Assembly: GCA_023548195.1 (NCBI GenBank)
Contig: JAJHZJ010000014.1
Location: forward strand, 12,996,718-13,060,717
Direction: 5' to 3'
Length of the DNA stretch: 64,000 bases
Source: Bettongia penicillata ogilbyi
Taxonomy: Eukaryota > Chordata > Mammalia > Diprotodontia > Potoroidae
Below are positions 57,180-64,000 of the stretch, in pieces. The notes below the pieces were generated by a model. The model was not told the origin of the DNA. It searched no databases and saw only the letters and a program-made list of their open reading frames with translations. The position numbers and the translations under genes were made by a program. Position 1 is the stretch's first letter; each line of letters begins with the position of its first letter.

Positions 57180-59720
57180 TTTTGATACAACTTGATTTTC
57201 CTGGGTGAAAGGGCAGTGACTTCTGGCCCCAGCCCTGGTTCCCGGGCAGTAGCACTATCCACTTTTGGAACCCTCATGGTAAAGACCCTGGGGGAATTGA
57301 TTGACTGATGTGAGTCACAGTTCTGAGTGGTAGTCCTGGAGTGAGGAAGAGCACAGCATGCTGGAGCTACTGGAAGCTCTGGAGAAGGAAACCTACTCAC
57401 AGATCCTGAGTAGAAAGCAGTACTTGTGGTTACTCACAGACCAGAGTACAGGCCAGGAGAAGAGGAAAATCCTCTCCCTTGATTGTGCCACCTTGGAGTA
57501 ACTGAGAACTTACAGGTCCTTAGAGTAAACCCTCCACTTGATGAAGGACTCAATAGTCAAGTAACTGGCTGGCAAAATGCCCCAAAAAGGGGAAAAAAAT
57601 AAGGCTTCGTGGTGAACAGGTATTTTCTCCCATCCTTTTGGATAAGGAAGAACAAAGCATATCATCAGAGGAAGACCTCAAAGTCAAGGCTTCTACGTCC
57701 AAAACCTCCAAAAAATATACACAATGAGCTCAGACCATGGAAGAGCTCAAAAAAAAATTTGAAAATTAAGTAAGAGAGGTGGAGCATTGGTAAGAGAAAT
57801 GAGAGTGATGCAAGAAAATTATGAAAAATAGTCAACAGCTTGCTAAAGGAGACTCAAAAAACTGCTGAAGAAAATGACACCTTTAAAAATAGACAAATTC
57901 AAATGACAAAAGAGGTCCAAAAAGTCGATGAGCAGAAGAATGTAAAAAGCAGACTGCGCGAAATGGAAAAGGAGGTTCAAAAGCTCACTGAAGAAAACAG
58001 TTCTTTAAAAATCAGAATGGGGCAAAAGGAAGCTAATGACTTTATGAGAAACCAAGAAATTACAAAACCAAACCAAAAGAATGAAAAAAATAGAAGATAA
58101 TGTGAAATATCTCACTGAAAAAACAACTAACCTAGAAAACAGATCCAGGAGAGATAATATAAAAACTATTGGTCTACCTAAAAACCATGATTAAAAAAAG
58201 AGCCTAGATAGCACCTTCCAAGAAATTATCAAGGAAAACTGCCCTGATATTCTAGAGCTAGAGGGTAAAACAAATGGAACGAATCCACCTTTCACCTCCT
58301 GAAAGAGATCCCAAAGGAAAACTCCTAGGAATATTGTAGCCAAATCCCAGAGTTCCCAGGTCAAGGAGAAAACATTGCAAGTAGTCAGAAAGAAACAATT
58401 CAAGTATTGTGGAAATACAATCAGGATAACACAGGATTTAGCAGCTGTCTACACTAAAGGATCAAAGGGCTTAGAATATGATATTTCAGCGATCAAAGGA
58501 ACTAGGATTAAAACCAATAATCACTTACCCAGCAAAACTGAGTATAATACTTCAGGGGGAAAAAAATGGAATTTCAATGAAATAGAGGACTTCCAAGCAT
58601 TCTTAGTGAAAAGACCAGAGCTGAATAGAAAACCTGATTTTCAAATACAAGAATCAAGAGAAACATGAAAAAGTAAACAAAAAAGAGAAGCCTTAAGGAA
58701 CTCATTAAAGTTGAACTGTTTACATTCCTACATGGAAAGATTTTATTTGTAACTTATGAGACCTTTTTCAGACCAACCTTTAGTTGGAGAGAATATATAT
58801 GTAGGTGTGTATGGGGATGTATATATATGTATAGTATATATATGTAGGTATGTATATGTATATGGGTATATGTGTATACGTGTGTATATGTACATATATA
58901 CATATATAGAGAGAGAAAGAGACAGAGAGAGAGGGCAAGGGCACAGGGGGAACTGAATAAGAAGGGAGAATATCTAAAAAATAAAGTTTACTGTTGAATG
59001 GAATGTACTAGGAGTAAGAGAAAGGGAGAGGCAGAATGTAGCAAATCATCTCACATGAAAGAGCTTGTATGGAGAGGAAGAGGGGGGAGATGAAAGGTGA
59101 TAACTGAGCCTTATTCTTATGGGATTTGGCTTGAGGGAATAACACACTCAATTAGATATGGAAATCTGCAGGAAGATAAAGGGGAAAGGGATAGGACAGG
59201 GAAAATAATAGAAGGGACAGCAAATTGAGGAAAGGGATAATCAGAAGCAAAACACTATTACAGGAGGACAGGTCAAGGGAGAGAATGGAATAAATGAAGG
59301 GCAGGATAGGACAGAGGGAAATGTGGTCAGTCTTTTACAACATAAATATTATGGAAGTGCTTTGCACGGTTATACATGTATGACCTATATTGAATTGCTA
59401 ATTTTCTCAATGAGGGTGGGAGGGGCGGAGAGAATATGGAACTCAACGCTTTAAGAATAAATGCTAAAAATTGTTTTGGCATGCAACTGGAAATTAAGCT
59501 AAACAGGCAATGGAGTACAGAAATCTATTTTGCCCTACAGGAAAAGAAGGGAAGGGGGATGGAAGAAGGGTGGGTAATAGAAGGGAGGACAGATTGGAGG
59601 AAGGGGTGGATGGGATGCATGCTGTCCTGGGGTTGGGGGTGGGGAGAGATGGAGAGAAAATTTTGAATTCAAATTTTTGTGGAAGTGAATGTTAAGAACT
59701 GAAAATAAATAAATTATATA
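57180..59720 (+). mobile_element. Half-L1 (HAL1-type), most complete copy
   Basis: 5' region 57180-57830. ORF1 has a heptad-rich coiled coil (57840-58100, e.g. MEKEVQKLTEENSSLKIRM), the RNA-binding domain (near 58150-58330) and the C-terminal domain in a 97-codon open frame (58375-58668, [20 protein letters not shown] and [18 protein letters not shown]). A 1.05-kb purine-rich 3' UTR follows, then AATAAATAAATTATA. There is no ORF2 between ORF1 and the tail. Frameshifts separate the ORF1 parts, so it is inactive. Confidence 0.85.
58785..58925. repeat. (TATG/TATA)n and (GA)n low-complexity tract in half-L1 3' UTR
   Basis: GTATATATATGTATAGTATA-type repeats passing into GAGAGAGAAAGAGACAGAGA. Confidence 0.95.
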
Positions 59721-59739
59721 TTTAAAAAAGGAAATGATA

Positions 59740-60840
59740 AGAATATCAACAACAACAAAAATTAGTTTAGTTAATTGCTTATTTATTTTGTTATTTTTGA
59801 AGGCTCCTACTTAGATATTACTATTATGTTATTAGTATTGGTATTGAATCTTTATCTGCAGTGCCTTTGAGCATAATGTAGTTTACTTGACTGTCTCTTT
59901 TTATCTTGTTTACATTTACTAAGGCTACCTACAATGCCTTTGAATGTAGTGCAATTTGTCTGCTTTTCTTTTTATCATATTTATATATGAAAGTTTTTGT
60001 TCCACTATTTCAGTCATATCCCTCTCTTTGTGACCCCATTTGGAGTTTTGAGTGGTTTGCCATTTTCTTCTCCATTGTGTGAAATCACTGATTGTGAGGA
60101 ATGCTTTCTTTTAAGTTTAGCTGGAGCAAAATAGATAATTTCTAGCCCCTCATTTTGATTAAATGTGAATTTCTATGTTTCAACTATGTTTCTTACATAT
60201 ATTGTCAAATCTGCTTTTGTATTGTGCTGTCCTCTTCCATTTTGTGGGTGAGTTCAATCATTCATATTCACAGCTATGACTGTTAATTGTCTATTTTTCT
60301 AGATCCTGTCCTGCTTTTCCTGTTCTTTGTTTCCACATCCCTCTTAACAAATGTGACAGAAGACTGCCTGACAAGTGTAATCTACTAAAAAGAAAGTAAT
60401 CTTCTAAAGTTCTTCTCCTTACCCTGTCTCTGATCCCCAGTTTTTAGTCTTTCTTGTTTTCTTTTTAATCCCTCTCACATCGACAAAATTAGGAAGTTTA
60501 TTTTGCTCATGACTATTCCCTTATCTATCCTTTTCAGACCTTTCCCCATTTACCCCTTCCTTGTCCTTGTCCCCTATAATAGTACAGTGATTTTTAAGTG
60601 ACTGTCCTACAAGAGAACTCTGAAGCTTTTTCCTCTTATCTCTGGTGGATGGTCACTGTAGGAGAAATAGGAAAGGCTATCTTCCTAGAATCAGGCTTAG
60701 AACTCTTCCTTTCCATATAACTGCATCAACTTATTTTTGATTCCTTGAAAAACAAGGGATAGCATATTTTCTTTTCTTATCTTGAGGAATAGTCCCAATC
60801 TTCCAGAGTTTTCAGTATTAATACCAAGAGTACAACATAA
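59740..60840 (-). mobile_element. A+T-rich block, probably antisense L1 with an RTE-tail SINE scrap
   Basis: 60000-60110 contains TTTCAGTCATATCCCTCTCT, GTGACCCCATTTGGAGTTTT, GAGTGGTTTGCCATTTTCTT (antisense MAR1-type tail). The flanks (TCAACTATGTTTCTTACATA, TTTGTGGGTGAGTTCAATCA) look like antisense L1 ORF2 but are too decayed to be sure. Confidence 0.45.
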
Positions 60841-61149
60841 TATCTGAATCTGGTCATTTACCAATGTTGCTCAGACCTGCTAATGGTAACATTATCTTGT
60901 GGAAGAACCTACACCATTCTTGACCCTTTCCTGCCACTGCTATTACACTCCAGTAAGTGACTTACTTGGTAAGAGTAAAACATTCTACAAAAGAAGAAGA
61001 GAACCATTTTTTTTCTGTTGTGAGCTTCACAAACACAGACAAGTGGGGCTAACAGGGTGGGATCGACAGTAATAACAAAATACACATAAACACACACACA
61101 CATCCCTCCTGCACTATGAGATTCAAGCAAAGGGGCTTTCTCATTCTTG

Positions 61150-61510
61150 TTCTCACATAGAACTTCATTATGTCGTCTCCATGCCTTTTAACCGGCTGTC
61201 CCTCCTCACGGGAATGCACTCCATCCTCTCACCTCATAGATTCACTCTCCTTCAACATGCAACACAAGCATTACCTTCTATATGAAGCCTTTCCTGATCC
61301 CTCCCCACAACTGTTAGTGTCTTTCCCGTGTGAAACCACCTTGTATCTAACTACTTTTTTATTTGTATTTTCTTTGGAGTTATTCTGAATATATTTATAT
61401 ATATATAGGTATTTCTTGTTTCTCCTACTAAAATGGAAGCTCTTTGCCATTAGGATTTGTTTTGTGTATTTGTATCTCCAGTACAGTACCTAGCACAGTC
61501 CTGTAAACTG
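61150..61510 (+). mobile_element. L2 LINE 3' portion
   Basis: GGCTGTCCCTCCTCACGGGA, ATGCACTCCATCCTCTCACC, CTATATGAAGCCTTTCCTGA, AATGGAAGCTCTTTGCCATT, CTCCAGTACAGTACCTAGCA. Confidence 0.85.
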
Positions 61511-61579
61511 ACAAATATAACCAAAAAATGGAAATTGTCAATATTGGAGTGTTAAAACCTGTGTTGTTTTTTAATATGC

Positions 61580-61905
61580 ATTTTTCTTATTCTTATTGTT
61601 TTGGAGCATTTCATATGGTTTTTAATAGTTTATGGTTTTTTTGAAAATTGTTACTATCCTACTTATTCTGAAGAATAGCTTTTGAAAAAAATGATATTTC
61701 TACCTCTTTAACAGCTTCCTTTCTTATCCTTGATGCATTAATTTTGTGTTGAAGTTCTTCCATTATATATACTGAGAGTTATCTCTTTTATTTTTGTAAT
61801 AGTTCTATTTAAGTTAGCAATACATCAGCCATCCATATCTGTAAGAGGTATATGATCTGCTTTTCTTCTAATTTTTTTGTGGTATGATTGTTAACATTCA
61901 GGTCA
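61580..61905 (-). mobile_element. L1 ORF2 C-terminal fragment, antisense
   Basis: TTGGAGCATTTCATATGGTT, TTGAAAATTGTTACTATCC, TCAGCCATCCATATCTGTAAG match, antisense, the same ORF2 region as 46440-46775. Confidence 0.5.
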
Positions 61906-62049
61906 CATATCTAACTGTTGCTGTTTCCCTCCCAGCCTGATGTCTTTCTTTTCTTTGCCTCATTAAAGGGGCCATGCCCTGGCTACTTCTTAAACAGGAC
62001 TATTCAATGAATGGGTGCTACCTCACCTTAAGTGAATACCTGAATGGGC

Positions 62050-62270
62050 CTTGGCTTAAAGGCGATAAGGTCTCCCAGTGCATCCTGGGTCATCTCCAGT
62101 CACCCTGATGAATATCAGGTCACTGGATTCTGATGGCTCTGGAGAAGTGAGGCTGGCGACCTTGCACAGCCCTCCCTCCCTCAAAACAAAGTCAAGAGCA
62201 ATTCATATCATCATTTCTCTGATGGTATGGTCTTCTTTAGCAACAAAGGATGAACACAACAACAACCTAG
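62050..62270 (+). mobile_element. Marsupial SINE tail, sense
   Basis: GTCATCTCCAGTCACCCTGA, GAATATCAGGTCACTGGATTC, GGCTCTGGAGAAGTGAGGC, CATTTCTCTGATGGTATGGT, AACAAAGGATGAACACAACAAC. The reverse complement of the 1655-1960 element tail. The tRNA-like head is missing. Confidence 0.8.
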
Positions 62271-62319
62271 CACAGTACTTAGCACATAGTAGATACAGAA
62301 TAAATGTTGGTAGACTAAT

Positions 62320-62500
62320 AAGAGAGTTGAAAGAAATCTTAGATAGCATTCTTCCCAGCTCCTTCATTTTACAGATGAGTGAATAACCCTCAGAGAAGTT
62401 AGGCAAGTTGACCAAAGACATACAGGTAGCATAAATCAGAATTTGAAACCAAGTCCTCTGGCTCCAAATCAAGCACTTTTACCCCCTACTGCCTGACCAT
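62320..62500 (-). mobile_element. MIR-class SINE, antisense
   Basis: CTTCATTTTACAGATGAGTG, GAAGTTAGGCAAGTTGACC, GAATTTGAAACCAAGTCCTC, CTCCAAATCAAGCACTTTTA. Confidence 0.8.
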
Positions 62501-62875
62501 CTTATTTAAGTAGTTTTTAAAAATCTTGTAAGAGAATAATAAGCAAAAGAATTTTTTATTGTCACTTTTGTAGCTTTTATAAAGTATTATCACTAAGGCC
62601 AGCCTGTGCTTTCATAACTTATCTAGGGCTTGGTTTATGGCCTTATCCCCTTATGATATATATCCACCTCCTTACTTAGATTCCCCAAGTCAAACAGAAA
62701 CTGATGACAGTACTGATAAAAGGATTCTGTATCAATAACATTCTTAGTAGCTTAGCTTGTACTCAGCCTTGTTGCCTGCAAATCCCACTCTTATTAAACT
62801 GGAACAAGGTCTGTTGCTAGATCTCTGTAGTCAAGTCCCAACCTTATATTTCAATTCAAGTAACTGACTTCAGTG

Positions 62876-63637
62876 TTTCAACCTTAACTGCTGATCTAAC
62901 AATTTATGAATATTGGGAAATGAAAGATATAAAAACTGAAAAAAAAAATGGTATATATGTGGGCCATGAGCATAGATACCAGGAGATACCATGCAGGGGA
63001 CCAACAGAGTCAGTGTTGTCATCCATTAACTCTGTTGGTCCCCTGCATGCTATCTCCAGTCCTCTGGAACAGGACTTTTACTCTCACTTCCGCCATCTGC
63101 CTAAAGACTATAATCTTGTTCCTAAACACCAGTTTGCATAACTAGACCACTGCTATCATATCGCACTAATGTCAAACATCTACTTAAGTAAACATTCTTA
63201 GTAGTGCCTGCCTATTACTTGAAACCAGCATGAACCCACCAGTTCTATCCCTAGGTCTCACTTTGTGATCATTACTCTCTGATCTGACCAGTCATCACAG
63301 ACCAGCATCCAGTTTGGCCATTCAGATAACCTTTCCTGTTATTTTCTCATTAGCTAGGTGAAATTAACCAAAGAACCAGGTTCGGTTCAGAACCACGATT
63401 CCACAGTCCAATCCAAAGTAAAATGGATATCTAAATAAGTAATAAAACAGAACAATGAACATATAAGTAATACACACCAATAAATATTTCAATAAATATT
63501 TCCTTTCCAATCTGTGCTGTCCCTCATAAATTTACAGTCTATGCTCATGGCCCACATATATACCATTTTTTTTTCAGTTTTTAGATCTTTCATTTCCCAA
63601 TATTCATAAATTGTTAGGTCAGCAGTTAAGGTTGAAA
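62876..63637. repeat. Long inverted repeat: two 100-bp arms, 561-bp spacer
   Basis: Left arm 62876-62976 and right arm 63538-63637 are reverse complements, with two substitutions and one A indel in a poly(A) run (about 97% identity). Arms read from TTTCAACCTTAACTGCTGA to GGGCCATGAGCATAGA. No coding sequence and no recognised family. The intrinsic hairpin at 62982-63057 lies inside the spacer. Confidence 0.95.
62982..63057. repeat. 29-bp hairpin inside the larger inverted repeat
   Basis: Arms 62982-63010 and 63029-63057 match at 28 of 29 positions (one C/G mismatch), with an 18-base loop. The arm includes CATGCAGGGGACCAACAGAG. Transcribed in either direction it would form a stable stem. Confidence 0.95.
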
Positions 63638-63639
63638 TT

Positions 63640-64000
63640 CAAGTATTTCACAGTTATTAACACCTTGCAACAAATCAGTACCTTTAAAAATGGATAGAAA
63701 AAGAATGCCTTCATTTTAAAGAATAAAGTAGATTTTTTTCAGGATTCCCACATATTTCTTGGTCCCAATTTAGCTATTTTCTACTCCAAGAGTTGTCTAC
63801 ATAGTAGATTTCTTTCTTCTGTTTCCACAAACAAAAGCTACTTAATAGCCAATCCCCAAATAGTCCTCCTTTCCCTGTTTCATTCACTAATACAGATTCA
63901 AACCCTGGTTTAAGTACTCACATCTAATTCCTCACAATGGTTCTCCACTTGGAAAATAAAATGGATTTACAAGTAAATTCCATCAGTTACAACATTTAAT
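63640..64000. other. Unclassified intron sequence to the window end
   Basis: A+T-rich, with no recognisable exon, LINE or SINE landmark. No MTA1 upstream exon (BAH start) was found anywhere from 37911 to 64000. Confidence 0.4.

Noticed and set aside
37911..64000. MTA1 upstream exons (start codon and BAH start)
   Set aside because: Searched by eye on the minus strand for YVYFENSSSNPYLIRRIEE- and CFYRRRDIS-type coding; nothing found, so not annotated.

Overview
This is a mammalian nuclear window. It is A+T-rich, densely packed with LINE and SINE fragments, and carries a split protein-coding gene. The repeat content points to a marsupial: RTE/BovB-class LINE sequence, several copies of the SINE class that shares an RTE-like tail, L1 and half-L1 (ORF1-only) elements of metatherian appearance, and many old L2/MIR copies. 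The species cannot be fixed from the sequence alone. There are no bacterial genes, CRISPR arrays, operons or functional tRNA/rRNA genes.

The one real gene is on the minus strand. Six short exons (37860-37910, 36094-36220, 35904-35967, 33477-33594, 29654-29756, 11986-12085) have consensus GT/AG borders, and their split codons rejoin exactly into one open frame of 563 bases. The product is MTA1 (metastasis-associated protein 1, a NuRD chromatin-remodelling subunit), roughly residues 64-251 in human numbering. This covers the later part of the BAH domain and most of the ELM2 domain. The first exons (start of BAH) must lie beyond the right edge, and the rest of ELM2, the SANT domain, the GATA-type zinc finger and the C-terminus beyond the left edge. 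The whole window is therefore probably internal to MTA1, mostly intron. Introns range from 126 bp (35968-36093) to 17.6 kb (12086-29653), with at least 26 kb before the first visible exon and at least 12 kb after the last.

Intron layout, left to right. 1-12 kb: a minus-strand RTE LINE, a SINE, a half-L1, inverted L1 3' ends and a 7SL (SRP) RNA retrocopy inside an L1. 12-30 kb: a small L1 with a clear target-site duplication, a long half-L1, an antisense L1 ORF1 block, two consecutive sense L1s, L2 reverse-transcriptase and 3' fragments, and an unclassified stretch at 28.6-29.4 kb. 30-38 kb: the exon cluster with mainly L2, MIR and SINE copies and a (CTAT)n microsatellite. 38-64 kb: old L1, L2, MIR and SINE fragments, a possible LTR-like segment, composite half-L1s, a recent 104-bp tandem duplication, a 5'-inverted L1, a nearly complete half-L1 at 57.2-59.7 kb, and a 100-bp inverted repeat with a second 29-bp hairpin between its arms (62.9-63.6 kb).

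I found no convincing new multi-gene system. The best items for follow-up are the nested inverted-repeat structure near 63 kb, the 7SL retrocopy, the 104-bp duplication, and the 51-bp in-frame exon of MTA1. Repeat boundaries are read by eye and may be off by tens of bases; exon boundaries are exact.
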